31,506 bases of DNA from DASSTY01 sp035760645 (GCA_035760645.1 DASTSO010000069.1:1-31506), one strand, 5' to 3'; positions 22,735 to 30,369 are shown, counted from the first letter of the stretch. Notes: generated by a model not told the origin, from the sequence alone. Numbers and translations: made by a program.

Positions 22735-23805
22735 TCAGCCCCGCTCGCCCTCGTCGAGGAAGACGAGCGCCTGCCGCTGCGTCACGACCCGCTCGAGCGC
22801 CGCGTGCACCGCGGGATCGAGGCTGGTGCCCGCGAGGTCGCGCATGCGCGCGACGGCGACGTCGGCGTCCATCTTCTCCTGGTAGGGCCGCGAGGTGGTG
22901 AGCGCGTCGTAGATCTCCACCGCGCCGATGATGCGCGCGCCGAGGGGGATGGCCTCGCCCGCGAGCCGGTCGGGATAGCCCTGCCCGTCCCAGCGCTCGT
23001 GGTGGCTGCGCACGAAGTGGATGATGTCCTTCAGGTGCGCGAGCGGCGCGAGGATCTGCGAGCCGATGACGACGTGCTGCTTGACCTCCTCGTACTCGGC
23101 GTCGGTGAGCGGGCCCTGCTTGGTGAGGATCCCCTCGCGCACGCCGATCTTGCCGATGTCGTGCAGGCGGCCGCCGAGGCGCACCGCCTCGATCTCCTCG
23201 TCGGTGCGCCCGAGCTGGGCGGCGACCATCGCCGAGAGGTCGGCGACGCGGGCCGAGTGGCCGCGCAGGAAGGGGTCCTTCGCCTCGAGCGCGTTGATGA
23301 GCGCCTCGAGCGTCGCCACCGTGATCCGCTCCAGGTTGCTGCGCTCGAGCTGCAGCTCCGCCGTGCGGAGCGCGACCTCCTCCTTGAGCCAGCGGTTGAT
23401 CTGCTGGTCGGCCACGAGCGCGCGGCGGCGCTGCAGCGCGCCGCGGATCGCCCGCGCGAGGTGGTCGAGGTCGATCGGCTTGGTGAGGTAGTCCATCGCC
23501 CCGCGCTGCATGCAGAGCGCGGCGCTCGTGGCGTCGTTGACCGCCGTGAGCATGAGGAGGGCGAGGTGGGGCTCCTGCTCGACCAGGCGGGGCACGAGGT
23601 CGATCCCGCTCGCCCCCGGCAGGTGCACGTCCAGGAGCATCCCGGTCACCTTGTGGCGGCGCAGGAGGTCGAGCGCCTCCTCCCCCGACTCGGCGGTCAG
23701 GACCTCGTAGCCCTGCTGCTGGAGGAACTTGGCGAGCGCGTTGCGGACCAACGGCTCGTCGTCGACCACCAGAATGCTGACGGGCCCCTCGGCGACGACG
23801 GTCAC
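22735..23805 (-). CDS. Response regulator with HD-GYP c-di-GMP phosphodiesterase domain
   Basis: 356 residues. The receiver domain (1-125) has the acidic pair Asp15-Asp16, phospho-acceptor Asp59 (MLLDVHLPG), Thr87 and Lys109 (YLTKPID). A coiled-coil linker (about 140-165) leads to the HD-GYP domain, with His183, RLHDIGKIGV (His215-Asp216), SHHERWDGQGYPDRL (His268-His269, then GYP at 276-278) and the following EIYDALTTSRPY. All residues needed for phosphorylation and for c-di-GMP hydrolysis appear present. The GTG at 23805 has GGAGG 6 bases upstream. It is the first gene of the run that includes the HEAT scaffold and the glycosyltransferase, so it probably tunes c-di-GMP around glycan synthesis. 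The kinase is not adjacent. Confidence 0.95.
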   Translation of the reverse strand: MTVVAEGPVSILVVDDEPLVRNALAKFLQQQGYEVLTAESGEEALDLLRRHKVTGMLLDVHLPGASGIDLVPRLVEQEPHLALLMLTAVNDATSAALCMQRGAMDYLTKPIDLDHLARAIRGALQRRRALVADQQINRWLKEEVALRTAELQLERSNLERITVATLEALINALEAKDPFLRGHSARVADLSAMVAAQLGRTDEEIEAVRLGGRLHDIGKIGVREGILTKQGPLTDAEYEEVKQHVVIGSQILAPLAHLKDIIHFVRSHHERWDGQGYPDRLAGEAIPLGARIIGAVEIYDALTTSRPYQEKMDADVAVARMRDLAGTSLDPAVHAALERVVTQRQALVFLDEGERG

Positions 23806-23855
23806 GGCATTCCTCCAGAACCTGCGGCAAAGCGCTCGCCGGCCTCCGGGCCCCG

Positions 23856-23872
23856 CCGGGGAACCTCCCCGG
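23856..23872 (-). other. Hairpin in the leader of the HD-GYP gene
   Basis: CCGGGGA-acc-TCCCCGG, a perfect 7-bp stem with a 3-base loop, about 50 bases before the GTG. It could modulate leader stability. No riboswitch core was recognised in 23806-23991. Confidence 0.35.
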
Positions 23873-23961
23873 GCGGAGCCACGTAAGCGCGTGCAGAGCA
23901 GTTACTTGGGGACGTTCGAGTGCCCCGGGCCGATGGGGCTGGAGCAAGAATCGGCCCACGA

Positions 23962-23980
23962 CCGTCCAAACCTCGGACGG
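23962..23980 (-). terminator. Short hairpin downstream of mqnD
   Basis: CCGTCC (23962-23967) and GGACGG (23975-23980) form a 6-bp stem 11 bases after the mqnD stop. No T-run follows, so termination may be weak. Confidence 0.4.
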
Positions 23981-23991
23981 CTAGGAATGCG

Positions 23992-24840
23992 TCAGGTGCC
24001 CACGAATTCGACGGTCACCGGCTCCGGGATCAGCCGCGCCTCCCAGGCGCGGTCGAGGAGCCGCTGCACCGCCGCGCGGCCGCGGGGGCCGTAGTCCACG
24101 GTCCACTCGTTGACGTACATCCCGACGAACGTGTCGGTCCGCGCGTCGCCGATGCCGCGGTTGAACTGCGCCGCGTGCGCCAGCGCCGGGGCGCGGTGCT
24201 CGAGCGAGTAGACGATGCTCGCCTTGAGGTCGCGCGCCACCTGCTCGACGACCGCCGGCCCGAGGTCGCGCCGCACGACGTTGCCGCCGAGCGGGAGCGG
24301 GAGCCCCGTGTCGCCCAGCCACCACTCGCCCAGGTCGGTCCAGAGGTGCAACCCCCGGTCGGCGAAGGTGAGCTGGCCCTCGTGGATGAGGAGCCCCACC
24401 TCGACGTCGCCCCGCTCCACGGCGTCCTCGATCTCGTCGAACGGCATCACCACCGGCTCGACGTCGGGCTGGAAGAGCTGCAGCGCGAGCCACGCGGTGG
24501 TGAGCTTCCCCGGGATCCCCACGCGCTTCCCCGCGAGCGCCGCGCGCGGATCGGCCGGCCGGGGCGCCTTCGACACGAGGCGCGGCCCGTAGCCGTCGCC
24601 CATCGAGCTCCCCGAGTTGAGCATCGCGTAGGTGCGCCAGAGATAGGCGTAGGCGTGGATGGAGACCGCCGTCACCTCGAGCTCGCCCCGCAGCGCGCGC
24701 TCGTTGAGCGACTGGATGTCCTGCAGCTCGTGCTCGTAGCGCAGGTCACCGGTATCGAGCTTCCCCTCCGCCAGCGCGTAGAACATGAACGCGTCGTCGG
24801 AGTCGGGGCTGTGGGCGACGTGGATGGTCCGGGTCGGCAT
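23992..24840 (-). CDS. mqnD: 1,4-dihydroxy-6-naphthoate synthase of the futalosine pathway
   Basis: 282 residues, the usual MqnD length. The enzyme converts cyclic dehypoxanthinyl futalosine to 1,4-dihydroxy-6-naphthoate on the way to menaquinone. The N-terminal signature HSPDSDDAFMFYAL (residues 10-23) is diagnostic; MqnA lacks it. Other family marks are VTAVSIHAYAYL, LNSGSSMGDGYGPRLV, GLLIHEGQLTF and DLGEWW with LPLPLGGN. The fold is that of a periplasmic-binding-protein-like enzyme, here without a signal peptide. The ATG at 24840 has AAGGA 5 bases upstream. It lies downstream of the zinc-ribbon gene on the same strand, but a UUCG hairpin separates them. Other mqn genes are not in the window. 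Confidence 0.95.
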   Translation of the reverse strand: MPTRTIHVAHSPDSDDAFMFYALAEGKLDTGDLRYEHELQDIQSLNERALRGELEVTAVSIHAYAYLWRTYAMLNSGSSMGDGYGPRLVSKAPRPADPRAALAGKRVGIPGKLTTAWLALQLFQPDVEPVVMPFDEIEDAVERGDVEVGLLIHEGQLTFADRGLHLWTDLGEWWLGDTGLPLPLGGNVVRRDLGPAVVEQVARDLKASIVYSLEHRAPALAHAAQFNRGIGDARTDTFVGMYVNEWTVDYGPRGRAAVQRLLDRAWEARLIPEPVTVEFVGT

Positions 24841-24852
24841 GAGGGTCCTTGT

Positions 24853-24960
24853 TGGGCGGGACGGCGGGACGGCGGAACGGCGGGAGCCGGCTCCCGCGAA
24901 CGGGAGCCCTCCGCTCATCGGGCGGGCGCGCCCGCCGTTCCGCCGTCCCGCCCTTCCGCC
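24853..24960. repeat. GGGACGGC repeats, inverted, flanking a UUCG hairpin
   Basis: GGGACGGC-type octamers run from 24855 to about 24886 and their complement from about 24928 to 24958. Between them is GGCTCCCG-cgaa-CGGGAGCC (24889-24908), on the minus strand an 8-bp stem with a stable UUCG loop. The right arm lies inside the last codons of the zinc-ribbon gene and encodes its tail. Confidence 0.65.
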
Positions 24961-25799
24961 TGCTGTTGGAACTCGTCGAGAATCGGCTTGTGCTCGAGAT
25001 ACTCCACCCGCTTCGCCGCCATCTCCCGGGCGTAGTGCTGCTGGAAGTCCTGCCGGGCGAGGCGGAGGGCGACGGGGTCGTTCCGGAACTGCGCCACGGT
25101 GCCGCGGATGACGTAGCCGAAGAGGTGGCCCGGCTGCTTCGCGAGGATCGTGTCGGCGAGCGCGAGGGCGGCGGGGAAGTCGCCCACCTGCATGTCGAGC
25201 ACCGCGGCGTGGTAGCGCGCGTCGGCGTCCACGCTGTCGAGCTGACTGTAGGCGCCCAGCGCCATCGGCGTGAAGGTGACGACGGTGGTCGTGTCGCCCC
25301 GCTCGGCCGCGGTCATGATGCGGTTGAAGAGCCGGTCGAACCGCTCGCGCGGCGTCAGCTTCGAGATGTCGGGCGCGGGACCGGTCGCGAGCCCGCCCCC
25401 CGCGCCCCCGGCGAACGGCGCCTCGGCGCCGGCGGGCAGCGCGCCGCCGTTGCCCGGATTCGCCATCGCGGGCGAGCCCGCGGGCCGGGCGCCCGACCAC
25501 ACCCGGTAGCCGATCGCGCCGAGCAGCAGGGCGACGATGGCGCCGGCGACGAACCACGGCGCCCGGCCGGTGACGGGGCCCGGCGCGGCCGCGTGAGCCG
25601 AGGGCGCCCCGGCCGCCGCCGGCGCGGCCGCCGCGCCCGGCACGCCGGTGCCGCAGCGGTGGCAGAAGCGCGCCTCGGGCGACAGCGTCGCCTGGCACTG
25701 GGGACAGGTGCGCCGGCCGAGGGCGGTGCCGCAGGTGGCGCAGAAGTTTCCGTCGGCGGCGGCGCCGCAGGCGGGGCAGGTCTTGGTATCGGCGGTCAT
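24915..25799 (-). CDS. Zinc-ribbon membrane protein with a helical C-terminal domain
   Basis: 294 residues; no named family recognised. Two zinc ribbons occupy the N-terminus: CPAC..CATCG (Cys8, 11, 20, 23) and CPQC..CHRCG (Cys32, 35, 46, 49). An Ala/Pro linker leads to one membrane helix (about 80-102, APWFVAGAIVALLLGAIGY). A second low-complexity Gly/Ala/Pro linker follows, then a helical domain (about 150-280, including LTPRERFDRLFNRIMTAAERGD and FPAALALADTILAKQPG) that resembles TPR units. Zinc ribbons are cytoplasmic and the helical domain is probably periplasmic. The last residues (GRDGGTAGAPAR) are encoded by the GGGACGGC repeat. The ATG at 25799 has only a weak GGGA upstream. Confidence 0.82.
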   Translation of the reverse strand: MTADTKTCPACGAAADGNFCATCGTALGRRTCPQCQATLSPEARFCHRCGTGVPGAAAAPAAAGAPSAHAAAPGPVTGRAPWFVAGAIVALLLGAIGYRVWSGARPAGSPAMANPGNGGALPAGAEAPFAGGAGGGLATGPAPDISKLTPRERFDRLFNRIMTAAERGDTTTVVTFTPMALGAYSQLDSVDADARYHAAVLDMQVGDFPAALALADTILAKQPGHLFGYVIRGTVAQFRNDPVALRLARQDFQQHYAREMAAKRVEYLEHKPILDEFQQQAEGRDGGTAGAPAR

Positions 25800-25946
25800 G
25801 CCGCAGGATTCCCGGCTGGAGACGGGCCGGAATGTAACCGCGACCGGGGGTCGAACGGGAGGCGAGCGCCCCGGGGCGGGGCGGGCGAAGCGCCCATCTG
25901 GCGCGGGTTTGCCGTGCGTGTTAGGGTAGGGCAGCCAGGAGGAGTC

Positions 25947-26333
25947 ATGGGTAGCCCCGAGCCGTCCCACCGCCCCCTGTCGTTCCCGACGTCGACCTCC
26001 GACGCCGCCGCGCCCCCGGGCTCCGCCGGGGCGGAGCCGGTCGCCGCGGTCCCGGCCGGCGCTCCCTCGCCTCCCACCGCTCCCGCCCCCGGCCGCCACA
26101 TGGGCGAGCTCGCCCGCGGCGACCAGAAGTGGGACGTCTACCTCGAGACCCGCGCCTGGGCCGACGTCCCCGGCCGCTTCCACAAGGTGAACGCCCGCCT
26201 GCACTTCGTCGGCGCCGGCCGGCGCCGCTCGACCGCCTGGATCTTCATCGAGCCGAGCGAGCAGGCGCTCCTGCAGCGCTTCGCCATGTTCAGCGCGACG
26301 GAGCTGTGGAAGCTGGTGGAAAGCCTTTCCTAG
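25947..26333 (+). CDS. Small unknown protein with a disordered N-terminus
   Basis: 128 residues from the ATG at 25947, preceded by a near-perfect AGGAGG 4 bases upstream. Residues 1-50 are Pro/Ala/Ser-rich and probably disordered. Residues 51-128 form a compact domain: GELARGDQKWDVYLETRAWADVPGRFHKVNARLHF, then RRSTAWIFIEPSEQALLQRFAMFSATELWKLVESLS. I recognise no family. There is no signal peptide or membrane helix. Its TAG stop (26331-26333) is the first TAG of the CTAGGGG array. A -10-like TAGGGT lies at 25922-25927 but has no good -35. Confidence 0.78.
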   Translation: MGSPEPSHRPLSFPTSTSDAAAPPGSAGAEPVAAVPAGAPSPPTAPAPGRHMGELARGDQKWDVYLETRAWADVPGRFHKVNARLHFVGAGRRRSTAWIFIEPSEQALLQRFAMFSATELWKLVESLS

Positions 26334-26459
26334 GGGCTAGGGACTAGGGGATAGGGGCTAGGGAGTCCCGATGTAGCGCGGCCCTCCGGTTCTGGAAACC
26401 GGAGGGCCGCATCGCTTCGGAGCCCCTAGTCCCTAGCCCCTAGCCCCTAGCCCCTAGCA
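26330..26459. repeat. Inverted arrays of the CTAGGGR heptamer around a terminator
   Basis: Left array 26330-26364: CTAGGGG, CTAGGGA, CTAGGGG, ATAGGGG, CTAGGGA in perfect 7-base register. Right array, about 26421-26459, has the complementary orientation with five CTAG units. Because CTAG reads TAG on both strands and 7 is not a multiple of 3, the arrays put stop codons in all six frames. They provide the real stops of both flanking genes. Confidence 0.9.
26378..26410. terminator. 14-bp-stem bidirectional terminator
   Basis: GCGGCCCTCCGGTT (26378-26391) and AACCGGAGGGCCGC (26397-26410) pair perfectly around a 5-base loop, midway between convergent genes and inside the CTAGGGR arrays. Confidence 0.8.
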
Positions 26460-26892
26460 CCTGCTCTCCCACTCGGCCCAGCGCGAACCCCGCGGCCATG
26501 CCGAGCGGCACCAGCACGCTCGCCGTGAGGGCGACGAGGGCACGCGACTCCGGCGTGCGCGGGAGGCGGCGACGGAGGGTGGCGAGGCCCCAGCGCGCGC
26601 CCCGGATGCCCGGCACACGGCGGGGGCGCGGGAGCCGGGCCCGGGGCGCGTCGGCCGGGACCTCGCGGATCTCCAGCAGCGCCTCGGCGACGAGGAGCCG
26701 GCGGTCGCCCAGGTCGAGCAGCACCATCCCGGGCCGGTTGTCGTCGCGGCGGCGGCCCTGACAGATCTCGTACCAGACCTCGGGCTGGAGCCCGTCGCAG
26801 ATGATGACCTTGGCGGCGCAGAAGCGCGCCTGCCGACGCGTGGCGGCGGGGGCGGCAACGGCAGCGGGAGCGGCGGCGGCGGTGATGGTCAC
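26440..26892 (-). CDS. Small unknown protein with C-terminal membrane helix
   Basis: 150 residues from a GTG at 26892; the open frame extends to 27063, but the added residues look non-coding and no good Shine-Dalgarno marks either start. After an Ala-rich N-terminus, a compact domain reads RFCAAKVIICDGLQPEVWYEICQG, then RPGMVLLDLGDRRLLVAEALLEIREVP (mostly beta strands). A basic Arg/Pro-rich linker follows, then a membrane helix (about 120-142, ALVALTASVLVPLGMAAGFALG), so it is probably tail-anchored. The final residues LGARG and the TAG stop are written by the CTAGGGG array. No known family. The divergent gap 26893-27071 holds no clear promoter. Confidence 0.7.
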   Translation of the reverse strand: MTITAAAAPAAVAAPAATRRQARFCAAKVIICDGLQPEVWYEICQGRRRDDNRPGMVLLDLGDRRLLVAEALLEIREVPADAPRARLPRPRRVPGIRGARWGLATLRRRLPRTPESRALVALTASVLVPLGMAAGFALGRVGEQVLGARG

Positions 26893-27071
26893 GACGAGAC
26901 GGGCCTGCCCTGCAGGGTACGGAAGTGGACCACGGACGACGCGTAGGCGACGACTGCGGAGTTGTCGAATGACGGAGCGCCAGTGAGGATACACGGTTCC
27001 GCCACGGCCGTCCAGTCCCGCTGTGATGCGCGCGCTTGCGGCCGGGGCGGTCGCCTCGGCCATTTGCGCAC

Positions 27072-27980
27072 ATGCAGCCGATCACCGTGATCCTGAACGC
27101 GGGCTCCGGCGCCGAGACCCGGCGCGACGGCCCCGCCCGCACGAAGCGCCGCATCGAGGCCCTCTTCGCCGACGCGGGACGGGCGGTGGACGTGCGCCTC
27201 GCCGGCCGCGGCGCCCCGCCGGACCGGCTCGCGGCCGCCGCGGTGCAGCGCGGGGCGGAGGCGGTCGTCGCCGCCGGCGGCGACGGGACGGTGAGCGCGG
27301 TGGCCGGGGCGGTCGCCGACACCGGGATCCCGATGGGCGTCCTCCCCCTCGGCACCCTCAACCACTTCGCCAAGGACCTCGGCCTCCCGCTCGACCTCGA
27401 CGACGCGGTGCGCGTGGTGCTCGCCGGCCGGACGCGTCCGGTGGACGCCGGGGAGGTCAACGGTCGCCTCTTCGTCAACAACTCCAGCATCGGCGTCTAC
27501 CCGGCGATCGTCCGCCGGCGCGAGCGCTACCGCAGCGAGCAGCGCATGAGCAAGTGGCTCGCGCTGCTCTGGGCCACCCTCGCCGTGCTGCGCCGCCACC
27601 CGTTTCTCGCCGTGCGCGTCGTGACCGACGCCGAGGCGGTCGTGCGGCGCACCCCGTTCGTCTTCGTCGGCAACGGCCGCTACGTCCTCGAGGGCTTCGG
27701 CGCCGGCGGCCGCGAGCAGATCGACGACGGCCGCATCTCGGTCTACCTCATGAACGCGAGCCGCCGGCGCAGTCTCCTCTGGCTCGGCGTGCAGGTCCTC
27801 CTCGGCTGCCCCGCCGCGCACCGCGAGCTCGACTGCTTCAGTGTGCGCGAGGCCGTCATCGAGACCCGCCGCCGCTGGGGCCACGTCTCCGCCGACGGCG
27901 AGATCGTCGCGCTCCCGGGCCCGCTGGTGTACCGGGTGCGGCCGGGGGCGCTGAAAGTCTTCGTAGGGGCTAGGGACTAG
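27072..27980 (+). CDS. Diacylglycerol/sphingosine kinase-like lipid kinase (YegS/DagK family)
   Basis: 302 residues, the normal length. The N-terminal kinase domain has NAGSG (residues 9-13), the nucleotide loop GGDGT (69-73) and PLGTLNHFAKDLGLP (92-106); the second domain has the beta-rich FVNNSSIGVYP and GEIVALPGPLVYRV. It phosphorylates a lipid such as diacylglycerol on the inner face of the membrane; the exact substrate is unknown. The ATG at 27072 is preferred over an in-frame one at 27036 because homology begins at QPITVILNA. No Shine-Dalgarno is evident. The last residues GARD and the TAG stop come from the CTAGGGG array at the gene end. Confidence 0.93.
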   Translation: MQPITVILNAGSGAETRRDGPARTKRRIEALFADAGRAVDVRLAGRGAPPDRLAAAAVQRGAEAVVAAGGDGTVSAVAGAVADTGIPMGVLPLGTLNHFAKDLGLPLDLDDAVRVVLAGRTRPVDAGEVNGRLFVNNSSIGVYPAIVRRRERYRSEQRMSKWLALLWATLAVLRRHPFLAVRVVTDAEAVVRRTPFVFVGNGRYVLEGFGAGGREQIDDGRISVYLMNASRRRSLLWLGVQVLLGCPAAHRELDCFSVREAVIETRRRWGHVSADGEIVALPGPLVYRVRPGALKVFVGARD

Positions 27981-28080
27981 GGGCTAGGGGCTAGGGCGTG
28001 GTCGAAAGGGGCTTGGGACGAGGAGGCTGGCATCTTCTGGGAGCCCTCTAGCCCCTAGTCCCTAGCCCCTAGCCCCTATC
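27964..28080. repeat. Second pair of inverted CTAGGGR arrays
   Basis: Left array, about 27964-27997, contains AGGGGCTAGGGACTAGGGG, also found at 26332, continuing in 7-base register. The right array, about 28047-28079, is its complement. The 50 bases between have no strong hairpin, unlike the junction at 26378. The arrays supply the stops of the lipid kinase and the S46 peptidase. Confidence 0.88.
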
Positions 28081-30313
28081 TCCCCTCCAGCTCGTCCGCG
28101 AGCCGCGGCGCCTCGTACACCTTGCGCAGCGCCTCGGGGATGGCGCGCGAGTGCACGGCGACGGAGCGGGCGACCTCGTCGGTGAAGATGAAGCGGTTCG
28201 GCAGCGACTCGATGTTGCCGTCGAAGATGAGCCCCACGATCTCGGCGTTGCGGTTGATGACGGGGCTGCCCGAGTTGCCGCCGATGATGTCGTTCGTGGT
28301 CACGAAGTCGAGCGGCGTCGCGAGGTCGAGCGCCTGCACGTGCGCCCGCCAGCGCTGGGGGAGCTGGTAGGGCGGCACGTCGTCGAACGCCGCCGAGTGG
28401 CCGAACATCCCGTAGTAGGTCGTCTTGTACGGTGCGCGGGTGCCGTTGTAGGGGAAGCCCGCGACGACGCCGTCGGTGATCCGCAGCGTGAACGTGGCGT
28501 CCGGCGGGAGCGTCTTGCCGTAGGCGGCGAAGATCGCCTGGCCCACCTTCTCGGCGTTGGCCGAGATGATCGCCTGCTGGCGCGCGGCGCGCTGGGCGAC
28601 GTCGAGCGTCCGCGGCGCGACGCTGCGCGCGGCGACGACGAGCGGGTCGGTCGAGGCGGCCACCGCGCCCGCGCCGCCCTCGACGAGCTGCCGGCGCACC
28701 GCCGGGTCGCCGAGCTTCGTGCCGGCGACGAGCGCGGCCGCGGCGTCCTCGGGCGCGCGGCCCTCGAGGAACGCCTGCACCAGCGGGTCGGCCGCGCCGA
28801 GGTCGCGGCGCGCCTCCGTGAGCCAGGCGGCGAGCTGCAGCCGCTCGAGCGTCGTGTCCACGGGGACGTCGCCGGTGAGCTGGGCGCGGATCTTCTGGAG
28901 CCCGTCGCCGCGCCAGCTCGGCAGGCGCGCGGAGTCGGGGAGCGCCGCCTCGCGCGGGAGCAGCACGAGCGCGCCCGCGAGGCTGGTGAGCGTCGAGCCG
29001 TTGAGCCCGTAGTAGCGCGTCTGCCGCGCCATGCGCGTGAGCTCGCGCTCCGCCCCCGCGATCGCGTCCCACGCCCCGCCGTACTGCGCCCGCAGCCGGG
29101 GATCCGCCGCGATGCGCGCGCGGAAGTCGCGCTCGAAGGCCTGCTTCGTCCCCATGATCGCGGTGTCGAGGAGCCCCGCGCGATAGCCCGTGATCGCCTT
29201 GAACGAGTTCTGCGCGCCGAAGTTCGCGTTCTCGTACTGGCGCTGCAGCGCCGGCGACCGCGCCATCAGCCCCTGGTAGATCCGGATGTTGCGCGCCAGC
29301 GTGGCGAGCTGCGCCGGGTACTGCACGTCGCGCAGGTACTCCATCTGCGCCAGCGTCAGCAGCCGGCCCGTCGAGCCGGGATTGCCGGTGACGAGCACCA
29401 GCTCGCCGTCCTTCGCCCCCGCCGCGCTCCACTTGAGGTAGTCCTTCGGCCGGAACGGCTGGTCGTTCTCGTAGACCCGCAGCAGCGTGACGTCGAGGTC
29501 GTAGCGCGGGTAGGTGAAGTTGTCGGGGTCGCCGCCGAAGAAGCTGATCGCCTCCTCGGGCGCCATCACCAGCCGCACGTCGTCGTAGCGCCGGTAGCGG
29601 TAGAGCGAGTACATCCCGCCCTGGTAGAAGGTGACGACCTGGCAGGTGAGCCGCGTCTGCTGCTGGCACTCGTTCTGGATCCGCTCGATCTCGGCGTCGC
29701 GCTGCGCCACCTGCTCGGCCGGCGTCTTCGCCGTCACCCGGCCGCGCAGCCGCGCCGTGACGTCCTCGATGGACTGGAGCTGGTCCACGTAGAGCCCCGG
29801 GCACTTCTTCTCCTCCTGGAGCGTGCGCGCGACGAAGCCCACGGTCTGGTAGTTCGTGTCCGCGGGCGACACCGCCGAGATGCAGGCGCGGGCGCAGTGG
29901 TGGTTCGTCATCACCAGCCCCTGCGCGCTCACGAACGAGCTCGAGCAGCCCGGCAGCCGGATCGAGGCGAGCCGCACGTGGTCGAGCCACGCCTGGTCGG
30001 GGGTGAAGTCGTAGCGCGCCTTCCAGTAGGCGAGCGGCGGCGCCTCGAAGGTCCACATCGTGCCGAACTCGGGCTTGTAGTCGGCCGGCAGCTTCGCCGC
30101 CACCGACCGCACCGGCGACTCGCGCACCGGCGCCGGCACGGCGATCGGCGCCGCGTTCGCGGCCGGGGCGGCCTTCGGCGCGGCCTTGGCCTTCGGCGCG
30201 GGCCGCGCGGGTTTCGGCCTGGTGACGGGCTGCTGCGCGGGTGCGGGGGCCGGCAGGACGCCGAGCGCCAGGGCGACGAGGAGGGCGAGGCGCGAGAGGC
30301 GACGGGGGATCAT
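28076..30313 (-). CDS. S46-family dipeptidyl-peptidase (DPP7-like)
   Basis: 745 residues. A signal peptide (MIPRRLSRLALLVALALGVL...PAPAQ) exports it to the periplasm, followed by an Ala/Pro/Lys-rich linker (about 28-65). The chymotrypsin-like catalytic domain has the SAQGLVMTNHHC motif (His139) and GGNSGSPV (Ser681); the Asp is in the region FTYPRYDLDVTLLRVY. Eighteen residues after the serine, in FDGN, Gly699 occupies the position that in characterised S46 enzymes is Gly in DPP7 (hydrophobic P1) and Arg in DPP11 (acidic P1). The enzyme would release dipeptides from peptide N-termini for nutrition. AGAGG precedes the ATG at 30313. The TAG stop lies in the CTAG array. Confidence 0.95.
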   Translation of the reverse strand: MIPRRLSRLALLVALALGVLPAPAPAQQPVTRPKPARPAPKAKAAPKAAPAANAAPIAVPAPVRESPVRSVAAKLPADYKPEFGTMWTFEAPPLAYWKARYDFTPDQAWLDHVRLASIRLPGCSSSFVSAQGLVMTNHHCARACISAVSPADTNYQTVGFVARTLQEEKKCPGLYVDQLQSIEDVTARLRGRVTAKTPAEQVAQRDAEIERIQNECQQQTRLTCQVVTFYQGGMYSLYRYRRYDDVRLVMAPEEAISFFGGDPDNFTYPRYDLDVTLLRVYENDQPFRPKDYLKWSAAGAKDGELVLVTGNPGSTGRLLTLAQMEYLRDVQYPAQLATLARNIRIYQGLMARSPALQRQYENANFGAQNSFKAITGYRAGLLDTAIMGTKQAFERDFRARIAADPRLRAQYGGAWDAIAGAERELTRMARQTRYYGLNGSTLTSLAGALVLLPREAALPDSARLPSWRGDGLQKIRAQLTGDVPVDTTLERLQLAAWLTEARRDLGAADPLVQAFLEGRAPEDAAAALVAGTKLGDPAVRRQLVEGGAGAVAASTDPLVVAARSVAPRTLDVAQRAARQQAIISANAEKVGQAIFAAYGKTLPPDATFTLRITDGVVAGFPYNGTRAPYKTTYYGMFGHSAAFDDVPPYQLPQRWRAHVQALDLATPLDFVTTNDIIGGNSGSPVINRNAEIVGLIFDGNIESLPNRFIFTDEVARSVAVHSRAIPEALRKVYEAPRLADELEGR

Positions 30314-30369
30314 GGGGGACCTCTGGGGCTCATGGTTGGGAAGCCCATGCGAGCGGACGGCGTGTCTGC

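Noticed and set aside
19270..23886. 1538-residue plus-strand open frame antisense to the HEAT and HD-GYP genes
   Set aside because: In this GC-rich sequence the antisense frame rarely meets stop codons. Its translation is low-complexity Arg/Ala/Gly/His, while the minus strand shows clear HEAT and HD-GYP motifs.
17618..23959. 2113-residue minus-strand frame suggesting a REC/HEAT-GT2 fusion
   Set aside because: Only the last 521 residues (the glycosyltransferase, in its own frame) make sense; the rest is an out-of-frame shadow of the HEAT and HD-GYP genes. Overlapping GTGA start/stop shows that the genes are separate.
26330..28080. Telomere or linear-replicon end
   Set aside because: The CTAGGGR heptamer looks telomere-like, but the arrays are short, internal, inverted and fixed at gene ends.
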